Shown: positions 50,894-60,732, counted from the stretch's first letter. The stretch: 64,000 nucleotides of DNA from Bog-950 sp046329535 (GCA_046329535.1 JAXLUN010000011.1:1-64000), one strand, 5' to 3'. Translations and numbers: made by a program. The notes: generated by a model not told the origin, from the sequence alone.

Positions 50894-52540
50894 CTAGGCG
50901 TTTACCGGTTCACTGACGGTTAAAGTTTTTTTTTCAGCTGAGGCATGTTTAACTGCAGCCTCAACTAATCCAACAAAAAGTGGATGTGGATTATCAACCG
51001 TAGATTTCAATTCAGGATGATACTGAACACCGATGAAAAATGGATGAGTAGGAATCTCAACTACTTCAACTAAGCCATTATCCGGGTTCTTACCTGATGC
51101 AATCATTCCTTCAGATTCAAACTGATCCAAATACTTATTGTTGAATTCATACCGATGGCGATGGCGCTCGCTAATCTGCTCGGCACCATATAACTTATGG
51201 CCTAATGAGTTGGTTTGTAAGTTACATCTATAAGCACCCAAACGCATGGTACCACCTTTGTTTTTAATCTTCTTTTGCTCTGCCATCATGTCTATAACCG
51301 GATAAGCAGTATCTGGATTCATCTCGGTTGAGTGAGCCTGCGTCATGCCTAACATATGACGGGCAAATTCAATAACGGCACATTGCATACCAAGGCATAT
51401 TCCGAAAAACGGAATATTATTCTCCCGAACGTATTTGATGGCCACAATTTTCCCCTCTATTCCTCTGTTGCCAAATCCAGGTGCTACCAAAATACCATCT
51501 AGATGCCCCAATTCAGCCGCCACATTTTTATCATCTAAAAACTCTGAATGAATAGAGTGTATAACAACTTTAACCTGATTTACTGCACCGGCATGAATAA
51601 ATGCTTCATGAATAGATTTGTAGGCATCTTGTAACTCAATATATTTCCCTACCAATCCTATATGAACCTCACCTTTGGGGTTTCGCAGTCTATCCAAAAA
51701 CAGATTCCATTTAGTTAGGTCACTTGGTTTTTCTGCGCTTAATTTTAGCTTTTTCAAAACAGTAACATCTAGTTGTTCCGCCTGCATTTCAAGAGGCACT
51801 GCATAGATGGTATCTACATCCAAAGCTTGTATAACAGAATCTTTATCTACGTTACAGAATAAAGCCAACTTTCTGCGCATATCATCGGTCAGCGGCATTT
51901 CACTGCGGCAAACAAGAATGTCAGGACGAACTCCAATAGTTTGTAGTTCCTTCACCGAATGTTGTGTGGGTTTAGTTTTCAGTTCCTTAGCCGCTTTTAG
52001 GAAAGGAATAAGAGTTAAATGACATACCAGAGTATCGTGCTCATCCAATTCCCATCTAATTTGCCGAAGCGTTTCAATGTATGGTAGTGCTTCTATATCA
52101 CCAACAGTACCTCCAATCTCAGTAATCACAATATCGTAATCACCTGTTTGACCCAAAAGCAACATTCTCCGCTTAATTTCATCAGTGATGTGAGGTATGA
52201 CTTGGACCGTTTTGCCTAAATAAGCCCCTTCGCGCTCTTGAGTAATAACAGTTTGATATACCCGACCCGTAGTTACATTATTGGCCTGAGATGTAGGAGT
52301 GTTTAGAAATCTTTCATAGTGACCAAGATCTAAATCCGTCTCTGCACCATCTTCGGTAACATAACATTCTCCATGCTCATAGGGATTAAGCGTACCTGGA
52401 TCTACGTTAATATAGGGGTCAAATTTCTGGATGGTTACTCGATATCCGCGTGCTTGAAGAAGTTTAGCGAGAGAGGCGGCAAAAATTCCTTTTCCAAGAC
52501 TGGAAGTTACACCGCCTGTAACAAAAATATACTTAGCCAT
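50894..52540 (-). CDS. pyrG: CTP synthase
   Basis: 548 residues, full length. N-terminal synthase domain (KYIFVTGGVTSSLGKGI, DPYINVDPGTLNPYEHGEC, EIGGTVGDIEALPYIE) and C-terminal class I glutamine amidotransferase with the nucleophile in FFGICLGMQCAVIE and HPFFIGVQYHPE. It makes CTP from UTP, ATP and glutamine; CTP is also the co-substrate of KdsB in this window. It has a consensus promoter with a very short leader. Confidence 0.97.
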   Translation of the reverse strand: MAKYIFVTGGVTSSLGKGIFAASLAKLLQARGYRVTIQKFDPYINVDPGTLNPYEHGECYVTEDGAETDLDLGHYERFLNTPTSQANNVTTGRVYQTVITQEREGAYLGKTVQVIPHITDEIKRRMLLLGQTGDYDIVITEIGGTVGDIEALPYIETLRQIRWELDEHDTLVCHLTLIPFLKAAKELKTKPTQHSVKELQTIGVRPDILVCRSEMPLTDDMRRKLALFCNVDKDSVIQALDVDTIYAVPLEMQAEQLDVTVLKKLKLSAEKPSDLTKWNLFLDRLRNPKGEVHIGLVGKYIELQDAYKSIHEAFIHAGAVNQVKVVIHSIHSEFLDDKNVAAELGHLDGILVAPGFGNRGIEGKIVAIKYVRENNIPFFGICLGMQCAVIEFARHMLGMTQAHSTEMNPDTAYPVIDMMAEQKKIKNKGGTMRLGAYRCNLQTNSLGHKLYGAEQISERHRHRYEFNNKYLDQFESEGMIASGKNPDNGLVEVVEIPTHPFFIGVQYHPELKSTVDNPHPLFVGLVEAAVKHASAEKKTLTVSEPVNA

Positions 52541-52557
52541 TTGATAATAGGGTTTCG

Positions 52558-52587
52558 CAAATTTACTCCGATTTATAAATCCAGCAA
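52558..52587 (-). promoter_or_regulatory. Promoter of pyrG
   Basis: Minus strand TTG (52587-52585), 19-base spacer, TAAATTTG (52565-52558), a perfect consensus. The -7 box ends 17 bases before the ATG, giving a leader of only about 10 bases. Confidence 0.8.
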
Positions 52588-52717
52588 TAGAAAGATTTAA
52601 TTAAACACTAACATTTTGTTAGTAATAGAATTTAGCCACAGTGTGTAGTGTTCAATTCATACAGAAAAGTTTATTTGTTTTGATTAGTCAGTTTATTGAC
52701 CTGTTAAAACCATATTC

Positions 52718-54325
52718 GTGATAAAAAGAATTTTCCTGTCCCTGTTTCTCTTTCTCCGTATGATTCATGAAAGTGAGGCACAGAATTTTATTTGGGCCAA
52801 AGGTGAAGGGGGAATAGGCAATGAAGCAGCCAACGCTATTACGGTAGATGAAGTAGGAAACTCTTACATAACAGGAAATATAGCCGGTGTCGCTGAATTT
52901 TCTGGTATAGAGTATCAGGGCAAGGGAATCTACGATATATTCATAGCTAAGTTTGATGTATCAGGCAATGTGCTATGGGTCAAAACTGCTGGTGGAGATG
53001 ATAATGAGCAGGGAGAAGCAATAAAGTATAAAGACGGCTATTTGTATGTTTCAGGATATTTTAACGATACTGCCTGGTTTCAAAATGAAATAGTAATTAG
53101 CAAGGGACAGTCTGATGCATTTTTAGCCAAGTATGATACACAGGGAAATTTAATATGGGTAAAACAGGCTGGAGGAGTAGGAGCAGATCACGCAGATGCT
53201 CTTGATATTGATGAGCAAGGCAATATTTATACTGCCGGAAATTATGAGTATTCACTTATTGCCGAAACTATACAGCTATCTACCTCAAATTTATACAAGG
53301 AATCATTTGTTATATCCTATTCGACTAACGGGAATGTTAATTGGGCTAAATCAAGTGTAGGTACTGGGGTTAATCAAATTACAGGTATAGCTTGCAATCA
53401 CCATAATTCCATATTCATTACCGGATACTTCTCCAATAATCTTCAGTTAGATCAAACTACCGTTACATCTAATACGCCCAGTCACGATGTTTTTATAGGA
53501 AAAATAGGAAGCACCGGGAATTTGATTTGGTTAAAAAAAGCAGGTAGTGCTTATGAAGACAATGCCAATGCTGTTAGTTCCGATACCGATGGCAACGCAA
53601 CTATCACCGGTTATTTTTCAGGAACAGCCCTATTTGACAACAACGCAGTCAACTATTTAGATTACAACGATGTTTTTATTGCTCACTATGATACTTCTGG
53701 AAATAATTTATGGGTTAAAGCAGGAAAAGGTCAACAGTTAGATATAGGGTTCGGTGTTGTTTCAGATGAGGAAGGGAACATTTTTGTGACAGGGATGTTC
53801 CAAGGTCAAATAGACTTTGATGGTCATTATTTAAACGGATTTGATCGAGATATTTTTTTAATCTCTTACGATAAAAATGGGGATATAAGGTGGGTTAATC
53901 AAGCAGGGGGAACTGATACAGATTGTGGGTTAGGTATTGCCATTGCCCCATCTGGCAACATTTCAATTGCCGGATACTACCGCTACAATTGCTTTTTCGG
54001 CAATTTACAGATTGAATATGCACACTATAATGATTTATTCATTGCTCAGTTTCAGCCTCCAGTTTTGATTGGTATGAATGAATTGACCGGGGCTAATTCG
54101 ATATCAGTTTATCCCAATCCGGTAGTTAAAGGCGATGATTTTTGGATCAGAACTACCAGTGAGATAAGCTCTGCTACAATCTATAATACAATGGGGATAG
54201 TAGTTTGGAAAAATCATACTACAAAGCTGCATAGCATGAATGTTCCTAATCTTCCTTCAGGAACGTATTTTGTTTCTGTAGTTACTGGAGAAGTGAAAAC
54301 TATGGCTAAACTTATTATTCAGTAA
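52718..54325 (+). CDS. T9SS-secreted SBBP-repeat protein
   Basis: 535 residues starting at GTG 52718 (no ATG is better placed). Signal peptide with LSLFLFLRMIHESEAQ. Six to eight SBBP-type blades (repeating motifs such as DIFIAKFDVSGNVLWVKTAGG, DAFLAKYDTQGNLIWVKQAGG, DVFIGKIGSTGNLIWLKKAG) probably form a propeller. The last 75 residues are a T9SS type A sorting domain (SVYPNPVVKGDD, VPNLPSGTYFVSVVTGE, MAKLIIQ), so it is exported across the outer membrane by type IX secretion. The ligand is unknown. It overlaps the convergent small protein gene by 11 bases. Confidence 0.9.
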   Translation: MIKRIFLSLFLFLRMIHESEAQNFIWAKGEGGIGNEAANAITVDEVGNSYITGNIAGVAEFSGIEYQGKGIYDIFIAKFDVSGNVLWVKTAGGDDNEQGEAIKYKDGYLYVSGYFNDTAWFQNEIVISKGQSDAFLAKYDTQGNLIWVKQAGGVGADHADALDIDEQGNIYTAGNYEYSLIAETIQLSTSNLYKESFVISYSTNGNVNWAKSSVGTGVNQITGIACNHHNSIFITGYFSNNLQLDQTTVTSNTPSHDVFIGKIGSTGNLIWLKKAGSAYEDNANAVSSDTDGNATITGYFSGTALFDNNAVNYLDYNDVFIAHYDTSGNNLWVKAGKGQQLDIGFGVVSDEEGNIFVTGMFQGQIDFDGHYLNGFDRDIFLISYDKNGDIRWVNQAGGTDTDCGLGIAIAPSGNISIAGYYRYNCFFGNLQIEYAHYNDLFIAQFQPPVLIGMNELTGANSISVYPNPVVKGDDFWIRTTSEISSATIYNTMGIVVWKNHTTKLHSMNVPNLPSGTYFVSVVTGEVKTMAKLIIQ

Positions 54326-54707
54326 TAGTGATAGTTCCGGTGGTTAAAGGCAGGTGAGTTGATGCATCTAAAACATCAATTTTGTATGTACCGGTTCTTA
54401 GAAACTTGATTCTCTTTACTGCAAACAAGGCTTCAGGGGTTACGTTCAAAGATAAATCAGCGTACAAGGTACCCTCTTTTTCCGATTTCATTAAAAAAAT
54501 CATGTAACTCAGTTTATCAACTTTCAAGGACTCTTTATTTATTACCATTACCTGGAGGGTGTTGTTGTCTTTGTTATAGCTAAACTTCTCTCCACGTCCT
54601 TTACAGGTGTTAACACTATCGGCATTTAAACAAAAAAGCATATCCCAATCCGCCCGGACATAAGTCAATGCCATCGAAAAAATAAAGGTTAGCAGTGTTT
54701 TGTTCAC
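54315..54707 (-). CDS. Small exported protein, unknown function
   Basis: 130 residues with a signal peptide (LLTFIFSMALTYVRA). The mature part is beta-rich (LSYMIFLMKSEKEGTLYADLSLNV, TGTYKIDVLDASTHLPLTTGTITIT). I recognise no family. It is the antisense-side neighbour of the T9SS propeller gene, tail-to-tail. Confidence 0.7.
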   Translation of the reverse strand: MNKTLLTFIFSMALTYVRADWDMLFCLNADSVNTCKGRGEKFSYNKDNNTLQVMVINKESLKVDKLSYMIFLMKSEKEGTLYADLSLNVTPEALFAVKRIKFLRTGTYKIDVLDASTHLPLTTGTITITE

Positions 54708-54806
54708 AATTCTTAATTTATGCCTGCAAGTTAATGTAAGCTTATTCTAATGTCAACACTTTTAGTTAAAGATTTTTTTCCATCCAATAGCCCGGCAATT
54801 CATAAT

Positions 54807-54835
54807 TTGCTAATTCACTAATTGATATATCTTCG
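54807..54835 (+). promoter_or_regulatory. Promoter of lepA
   Basis: TTG (54807-54809), 18-base spacer, TATCTTCG (54828-54835, one mismatch). The -7 box ends eight bases before the ATG, so the transcript should be essentially leaderless. Confidence 0.55.
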
Positions 54836-54843
54836 CCCCCTCT

Positions 54844-56634
54844 ATGGAAAATATACGTAATTTCTGCATCATCGCTCATATTGATCACGGTAAGTCTACT
54901 CTTGCCGATCGTTTAATAGAAACCACCAAAACTATCAGTGAAAGAAATATGATGGATACGGTGCTAGATAACATGGATTTAGAGCGGGAAAGAGGTATTA
55001 CCATCAAAAGCCACGCTATCCAGATGGATTTTGTAAGGAATGGCCAAAAATACATTTTGAATCTGATAGACACTCCCGGGCATGTAGACTTTAGCTATGA
55101 GGTATCTCGATCACTGGCTGCTTGTGAGGGAGCTTTATTGCTGGTAGATGCATCGCAGGGTATTCAGGCGCAAACCATTTCAAATCTATATTTAGCTATT
55201 GAACAGGGGTTGACTATAATTCCCATAGTCAACAAAATTGACATGCCTGGTGCTAATCCCGAGCTAGTAGAGGATCAAATGATGAATTTGGTTGGCTGCA
55301 AACGTGAAGAGATAATACATGCCAGTGGTAGAACCGGTTTGGGTGTGGAAAAGATATTTGATGCAATACTAGATCGTATCCCTGCCCCAAAGGGCAATCC
55401 GGATGCTCCTTTGCGTGCCTTGATTTTTGACTCCATGTTCAACCCTTTCAGAGGCATTATAGCTTACTTCCGGGTTGTAGATGGAACGTTGAAGAAGGGA
55501 GACAAGGTAAAGTTTGTGAACACCGAAGCAGTTTATATTGCCGATGAAGTAGGCTGTCTTAAGTTTGATATGGAGGCACATGAAACGGTAAAAACAGGCG
55601 ATGTAGGATATATTGTAACAGGGGTAAAGAATGCCAAAGAGATTAAAGTGGGTGACACTATTACTAAGTCAGATAATCCTTGCTTAGAAGGAATACATGG
55701 ATTTGAAGATGTAAAACCTATGGTATTTGCAGGTATTTATCCAATAGATAATGACGACTATACAGATTTACGTGACTCATTGGAGAAACTGCAGTTGAAT
55801 GATGCTTCGCTTGTATTTGAACCAGAAACATCGATCGCATTAGGGTTCGGTTTCCGTTGCGGATTTCTCGGATTACTCCACCTTGAAATTGTGCAGGAAC
55901 GACTAGAGCGTGAATACGATATGACAATTCTAACTACCGTACCGCAGGTAAGTTACGAATGTTATCTAAGTAATGGAGAGCATATTACGATTCATAACCC
56001 AGCAGATATGCCGGATGTAACACGTATAGACCGGATTGAGGAACCTTATATCAAAGCACAAGTCATTACTAAGCCTGAGTATATAGGTGCTATAATGACC
56101 TTGTGTATGGATAAGCGGGGTATTTTAATTAACCAAAGCTATCTTACTGAAGACCGAGTTGAATTACATTTTGAAATGCCATTGGCCGAGATTGTATTTG
56201 ACTTTTATGATCGACTAAAATCTATATCAAGAGGTTATGCTTCTTTTGATTACCACCCAATTGATTATCGTCCTGGTGACTTGGTTAAACTTGATATCTT
56301 GCTCAATAGCGAACAGGTGGATGCATTTTCATCTATGATACACCGTAGTAAAGCTGAAGATTTTGGTCGCAAGATGTGCGAGAAATTGAAAGAGATTATT
56401 CCGCGACAAATGTTCATGATACCTATTCAGGCGGCCATTGGAGCTAAGATTATAGCCCGTGAGAGTATTTCAGCCATTCGAAAGGATGTAACTGCCAAGT
56501 GTTATGGTGGCGATATTTCCCGTAAGCGTAAACTATTAGAGAAACAGAAGAAGGGAAAGAAAAAGATGCGTCAGTTTGGTAAAGTAGAAGTGCCTCAAGA
56601 GGCATTTATAGCCGTATTAAAACTGAACGATTAA
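54844..56634 (+). CDS. lepA: Elongation factor 4 (translational GTPase LepA)
   Basis: 596 residues, full length. G1 AHIDHGKSTLADRL, G2 RGITIKSHAI, G3 DTPGHVDF, G4 NKIDMPGA. Also LGFGFRCGFLGLLHLEI and the LepA-specific C-terminus rich in basic residues (SRKRKLLEKQKKGKKKMRQ). It acts on ribosomes, back-translocating stalled complexes and aiding ribosome assembly and recovery under ionic stress. It is convergent with the HU/SPOR gene. Confidence 0.97.
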   Translation: MENIRNFCIIAHIDHGKSTLADRLIETTKTISERNMMDTVLDNMDLERERGITIKSHAIQMDFVRNGQKYILNLIDTPGHVDFSYEVSRSLAACEGALLLVDASQGIQAQTISNLYLAIEQGLTIIPIVNKIDMPGANPELVEDQMMNLVGCKREEIIHASGRTGLGVEKIFDAILDRIPAPKGNPDAPLRALIFDSMFNPFRGIIAYFRVVDGTLKKGDKVKFVNTEAVYIADEVGCLKFDMEAHETVKTGDVGYIVTGVKNAKEIKVGDTITKSDNPCLEGIHGFEDVKPMVFAGIYPIDNDDYTDLRDSLEKLQLNDASLVFEPETSIALGFGFRCGFLGLLHLEIVQERLEREYDMTILTTVPQVSYECYLSNGEHITIHNPADMPDVTRIDRIEEPYIKAQVITKPEYIGAIMTLCMDKRGILINQSYLTEDRVELHFEMPLAEIVFDFYDRLKSISRGYASFDYHPIDYRPGDLVKLDILLNSEQVDAFSSMIHRSKAEDFGRKMCEKLKEIIPRQMFMIPIQAAIGAKIIARESISAIRKDVTAKCYGGDISRKRKLLEKQKKGKKKMRQFGKVEVPQEAFIAVLKLND

Positions 56635-56641
56635 GCATAGA

Positions 56642-57682
56642 TTATTTTTTCATCAACCAATAAGATGAATCTTCAGACTGGGCAGATAAAAGCTGCTCTT
56701 TTGCTTTATAGAATTGGTTACCTACAGAATAACCCATCAAGGTAAGAGTATTCTTTTTCTGCATTAGTATAACTGAATCAGGAAACTTTTGCTGAAGCCT
56801 TTCCTTAGCCAGTTCAATATTCTTCTCCTCTGCAAAAGCACCGACAATTACATAATAAGTATGCTCATTCCCACTTAGTGTGTTGTTAGCCACAATAGGA
56901 ACTGATGATTCCTCGGTATTAGAGTTAACTTCTTCAGGTATTTGATTAATCTGATTGGCTTCCACCTCAGATAATGTTGAAAAAGTATCAATCTGATTTG
57001 TTCCAATAATAGGCTCAACTGTTTGAATAGATAAAGGGGGTATTTCTGGCTCTTCAACCTCAAAAACATTGTTTATAAAACCAAACATGCCAGCTTCATT
57101 CAGATTTAGTGGTTGAATCTGCACGCCCATCCACATCAATTCAGCCAAAACTAACATAGCGGTAAGCAATAGTAATAAGGCCGCTACTTTCCAGTGTTTG
57201 CGTCCCTTAAACTGTGGCTTAGTCTCTTGCTTAAATTTTTCAGTAAAATCAATAGAATTTCCTCGCAAAATCGGCAAAGCTGAGAGTGTCTTAAGTCCGA
57301 AAGACGCTTTTAGATAATTGATTGATTCATCTGGTAGGAACTGTATGTTCCCTTCTATATCGTGATGAATTTTACCAATACCAGACATAAAAACATACTC
57401 GCCTTTTTGTAAAAGCATGCTGGCTGAATTAGCCCAACTGTTGATTATTTGAAATGCATCATCAAAAGTAACCTGATGAATCTTTGCGATAAAATCGACT
57501 AACAATCCATCGTTTGATCGGAGATTAATATTGAAAGAAATCGCTTTGGTGGGTGGCGCAATAGTATGGTGAATAGGATGTATATCAGCCGGCTTATAAT
57601 TACATATGAAACCACCGAACCCAGGTATGATGACACAATCGTGTTCATATAGCAATTGACGGATGTAAACTGAAATATCCAT
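56642..57682 (-). CDS. CCDC81-type HU domain protein with membrane span and SPOR domain
   Basis: 346 residues. The N-terminus (about 1-130) has two CCDC81-like prokaryotic HU modules: YIRQLLYEHDCVIIPGFGGFICNYKP and the following FDDAFQIINSWANSASMLLQKGEYVFMSGIGKI. A single membrane span occurs at about 166-190 (VAALLLLLTAMLVLAELMWMG). An acidic, Ser/Thr/Pro-rich periplasmic linker leads to the SPOR domain at about 275-346 (HTYYVIVGAFAEEKNIELAKERLQQ), which binds denuded septal glycan. This topology puts the HU modules inside the cell and the SPOR domain on peptidoglycan. It probably couples cell division to DNA or a cytoplasmic partner (inference). Confidence 0.9.
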   Translation of the reverse strand: MDISVYIRQLLYEHDCVIIPGFGGFICNYKPADIHPIHHTIAPPTKAISFNINLRSNDGLLVDFIAKIHQVTFDDAFQIINSWANSASMLLQKGEYVFMSGIGKIHHDIEGNIQFLPDESINYLKASFGLKTLSALPILRGNSIDFTEKFKQETKPQFKGRKHWKVAALLLLLTAMLVLAELMWMGVQIQPLNLNEAGMFGFINNVFEVEEPEIPPLSIQTVEPIIGTNQIDTFSTLSEVEANQINQIPEEVNSNTEESSVPIVANNTLSGNEHTYYVIVGAFAEEKNIELAKERLQQKFPDSVILMQKKNTLTLMGYSVGNQFYKAKEQLLSAQSEDSSYWLMKK

Positions 57683-57867
57683 TATAGACTAAAAAAGGCT
57701 GTGATTTTTAAAGCCTAGTGTTTTTTGTGTGTACGCGTGCAAAATATAAATTTTGGAATAGCCCGTCAGGAATAAATAGGAAATTGTGGAAAAGAAAGAT
57801 ACTTTACTCTATTAGAAACTAAAATGACCAAGAAACCAAGTATGGATGTTGTTTTCATACAAGCAAA

Positions 57868-57899
57868 AAAAAAGCCCCAAATTTCTTTGGAGCTTTTTT
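57868..57899 (-). terminator. Intrinsic terminator of the PKD-domain T9SS protein gene
   Basis: 14-bp stem with one mismatch (57868-57881 with 57886-57899) and loop TTTC. On the minus strand it is followed by ten T, just past the stop at 57920. Confidence 0.85.
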
Positions 57900-57919
57900 A
57901 AAGTTGATTTTTGAAATTA

Positions 57920-59884
57920 CTATTTGCTTACAGTTATTCTCTTTACGGCAACCTTAGTTCCTGTCTGAACTTTAACTAAATAAGTACCATTAGCTAAATC
58001 CGTGAAATCCAAAGATTTTGTAGAAACAGATGCTACATCATTATCAGTATAAGTTTTTACTTCTGAGCCTATGATGTTGTATACTTTTACAGAAACATTA
58101 CCCTCTACACCATTTATTGTCAACATAACTTTACCACTGGTTGGGTTTGGAACCACAGTAACTGAATTTGTAAACTCAGCATCTTCAATTCCATTAACAC
58201 AACCAGGAGCTGAAGCAGCTAAAACGTTTACTAAATGCGAGTGGAAAGGAGTAGAGAATTTGCAACCTGCACTATCCATAGTAAGTGATACATAAAACTG
58301 ACCAGGGTTATTATAAGTATAGGAAGCATCTGTAGTAACAACTAAGTCTGTATTATTACCCAACATATCCCAAGTAGCTGACCAACCAGCACCTTTGTTA
58401 GTTGATGTATTGGTGAATAATACTTGTTTACCAACACAAACAGGTGTTGGATAAGTAAAATTAACTGTATTTGTAGTCCCATTACTGTATTCAACACTAG
58501 TGCTGGCAGTAGCAGAACATCCAGAATTATTGGTAACAGTGATGTTATAATTTCCGGCTAGGTTAACAGCTAAAGTAGATGTAGTAGCAGAAGTGCTCCA
58601 CAAATAAGTTTTACCAGTTTGGTTACCTGTAAAACTAGGAACTAAAGTAGTGCTGGCTCCACAACCAACACTGGAAGTTGATGGTAAAGTAACACCAATA
58701 CCTTTGTTAAGAACCTTGATAGTGTCGTAAGTTAAGTTAGTTCCATCACTCACAGTTAAGTATATGGTAGCATCGCCAGTGTTACCCAAAACAACACTGG
58801 TATTATCACCAGAAGTAGAAGTGAGGGTTCCGCCAGTTGCGCTCCATGTATAGTCAAGTGAAGTACTGTTGCTTCCAAAAACGGTAGCGTTAAGAGTCAC
58901 AGTAGATTGAGAGCAACCAAATGCTGGAGTAGCTTGAGCTACAGCAGAATAATCTGTACAAACTTTAACTATAGGGAAGAAGTTGTAAATCTGCTCATAA
59001 ACAAAACGACAACCCTGAGGAACGCCTGGAATGTTGTATCCAAAACCGTTGTTGCTTACAGAAACTGCAGCTCCGTTTCCTGCTGGCTGAATCTCGCCTT
59101 GGTAAGAAATTATACCGAAAGTAGGCGTGTATGCAGGTGATGAATAGTTTTGACCTTGGAATGTAATTGTACCGCACGAATCAGTGTAGCAATAAGTATA
59201 GAAGAAGTGAGAAGAAGTATCTTTACCTAAGTAATCCATACGAACTGCAAATCCTTCTCCTTTATTCAACTGATAATTAACAGGAATTTGAGCGTAACGC
59301 AAAGATCCTGACTGAACATAGAATGGTTCAAACCATGATGCTCCAGAAATATTTATTGTTTTCACAAGTGTCTCAACAGTACCAACTCTTTTATATATGG
59401 TGAAAAGCAAAGTATCATTCCCCATTTTTGTAGAGTCACCAGAGATTCCAACAAACATGCCTAAAGAATCTAATGAAAGAGTTGTGCTGGCACGAGGGAT
59501 AAAACCCAAAGTAGAGCTACCTGTAACAAAAGCAATAGTATCAAACACAGACTTAATATATGTAGATGCAAATGAGTGGAACGTATCTACGAAGGCTGTA
59601 AGTTCGTTTGCAGGAAGTGGATCTCCGTTAACAATACTACCATGAAACGTAAGCCCCTTGTTAGAAGCGTTTAATTCTTCATATTGATTGTAGTCCATCT
59701 GAAAACTGTCGCAGGTTCCTAAAAATCCTCCACGATCAGAAGAAAATTCATGTCGTATGGTATTATGTGGTTTTTGAGAACCTGGCATTAAACGAAGCAT
59801 GCGGGGCTGGTGTGAAGCAATACTCTGCGCAAATAGGGCAGTGATTGCAAAAAGCCCTAAAAAAAGAGTAAATAACTTTTTCAT
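57920..59884 (-). CDS. T9SS-secreted PKD-domain protein
   Basis: About 654 residues from the ATG at 59884, where a clear signal peptide begins (KKLFTLFLGLFAITALFAQ). The frame also extends to an ATG at 59986 without signal-peptide character. It contains an N-terminal beta-rich region (about 40-290), PKD-type domains (about 300-520, YTWSATGGTLTSTSGDNTSVVLGNTGDATIYLTVSDG and VCVGKQVLFTNTSTNKGAGWSATWDM) and a C-terminal T9SS type A sorting domain (VVPNPTSGKVMLTINGVEGNVSVKVYNIIG, LANGTYLVKVQTGTKVAVKRITVSK). It is exported by type IX secretion and attached to the surface or released. No catalytic domain is visible. Confidence 0.9.
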   Translation of the reverse strand: MKKLFTLFLGLFAITALFAQSIASHQPRMLRLMPGSQKPHNTIRHEFSSDRGGFLGTCDSFQMDYNQYEELNASNKGLTFHGSIVNGDPLPANELTAFVDTFHSFASTYIKSVFDTIAFVTGSSTLGFIPRASTTLSLDSLGMFVGISGDSTKMGNDTLLFTIYKRVGTVETLVKTINISGASWFEPFYVQSGSLRYAQIPVNYQLNKGEGFAVRMDYLGKDTSSHFFYTYCYTDSCGTITFQGQNYSSPAYTPTFGIISYQGEIQPAGNGAAVSVSNNGFGYNIPGVPQGCRFVYEQIYNFFPIVKVCTDYSAVAQATPAFGCSQSTVTLNATVFGSNSTSLDYTWSATGGTLTSTSGDNTSVVLGNTGDATIYLTVSDGTNLTYDTIKVLNKGIGVTLPSTSSVGCGASTTLVPSFTGNQTGKTYLWSTSATTSTLAVNLAGNYNITVTNNSGCSATASTSVEYSNGTTNTVNFTYPTPVCVGKQVLFTNTSTNKGAGWSATWDMLGNNTDLVVTTDASYTYNNPGQFYVSLTMDSAGCKFSTPFHSHLVNVLAASAPGCVNGIEDAEFTNSVTVVPNPTSGKVMLTINGVEGNVSVKVYNIIGSEVKTYTDNDVASVSTKSLDFTDLANGTYLVKVQTGTKVAVKRITVSK

Positions 59885-60030
59885 AGTTGCGATTTTTTTT
59901 AAGTTTTGTTGTTTAAAATTTAAGGTAAAATTAATTCTGTTTTTGAAAGTTGCGTGCAAATGAATACAAAAAAGTGGGGGAATCAAAAAAAATGACAGTT
60001 TTATGACAAACTACGGTTTCGCTAAATCAA

Positions 60031-60606
60031 TCAGGCTATAGATTCCTTGTAATAACAAGTTCTGCAACGGGGTTCGTAACTATCCATTTCCCCCAACAAT
60101 ATTCTGTTCTTGTCTTTTGAGGTTCTATAGCTAAAGTGGGCAATTTCACCACATTGAACACAAATAGCATGAACTTTAGTTATGTAATCAGCAATGGAAA
60201 GCAGATTCGGCATTGGTCCAAAAGGCTTGCCTTCAAAATCCATGTCTAAACCGGCTATAATTACCCGAATGCCACGTTGTGCCAACTGTTCACATACCCG
60301 GGGTAATTCAATATCCAGAAATTGTGCTTCATCAATTCCGACAACATCTACGCCCTCTGCTAACAGCAGTATGTTTTCGGAATGAGTAATGGGGGTTGAC
60401 CGAATTGAATTGGAATTATGCGATACCACATTTATCTCGTCATATCGAGTATCAACAGTGGGTTTAAATATCTCTACTTTTTTGTTAGCTATTTGCGCTC
60501 GTTTCAGCCTGCGTATTAGCTCTTCTGTTTTGCCTGAGAACATACTGCCGCATACGACTTCAATCCAACCTTTTTTTGCGTTACCCGAAAGTGGCTCAAT
60601 AAACAT
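60031..60606 (-). CDS. tdk: Thymidine kinase
   Basis: 191 residues. P-loop in VVCGSMFSGKTEELIRRLKRAQ (about 17-38), VVGIDEAQFLD (Walker B and catalytic Glu region), AGLDMDFEGKPFGPMPNLL, and the zinc-binding pairs CX2C in AICVQCGEIAHF and RCRTCYY. Class II TDK: phosphorylates thymidine in the salvage pathway. It is divergent from the hypothetical gene at 60733. Confidence 0.96.
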   Translation of the reverse strand: MFIEPLSGNAKKGWIEVVCGSMFSGKTEELIRRLKRAQIANKKVEIFKPTVDTRYDEINVVSHNSNSIRSTPITHSENILLLAEGVDVVGIDEAQFLDIELPRVCEQLAQRGIRVIIAGLDMDFEGKPFGPMPNLLSIADYITKVHAICVQCGEIAHFSYRTSKDKNRILLGEMDSYEPRCRTCYYKESIA

Positions 60607-60706
60607 GCTTTAACAATAATTGTTTATGGTATAAATACTGTCTGAAATTACTGTAAAATTAAAACTACTGTTTAAAAGTATTGGTCATTGCTCTGCCAGT
60701 TACAAT

Positions 60707-60714
60707 TAAATTTG
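60707..60714 (+). promoter_or_regulatory. -7 box of the conserved protein gene at 60733
   Basis: TAAATTTG, perfect consensus, 18 bases before the ATG at 60733. The TTG is not ideally spaced (60681-60683). Confidence 0.55.
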
Positions 60715-60732
60715 TTGCGAATAACAACAATT

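Noticed and set aside
57823..57900. 25-codon ORF between the HU/SPOR gene and the PKD protein gene
   Set aside because: It runs through the poly-A/terminator hairpin and encodes a Lys run; not a plausible gene.
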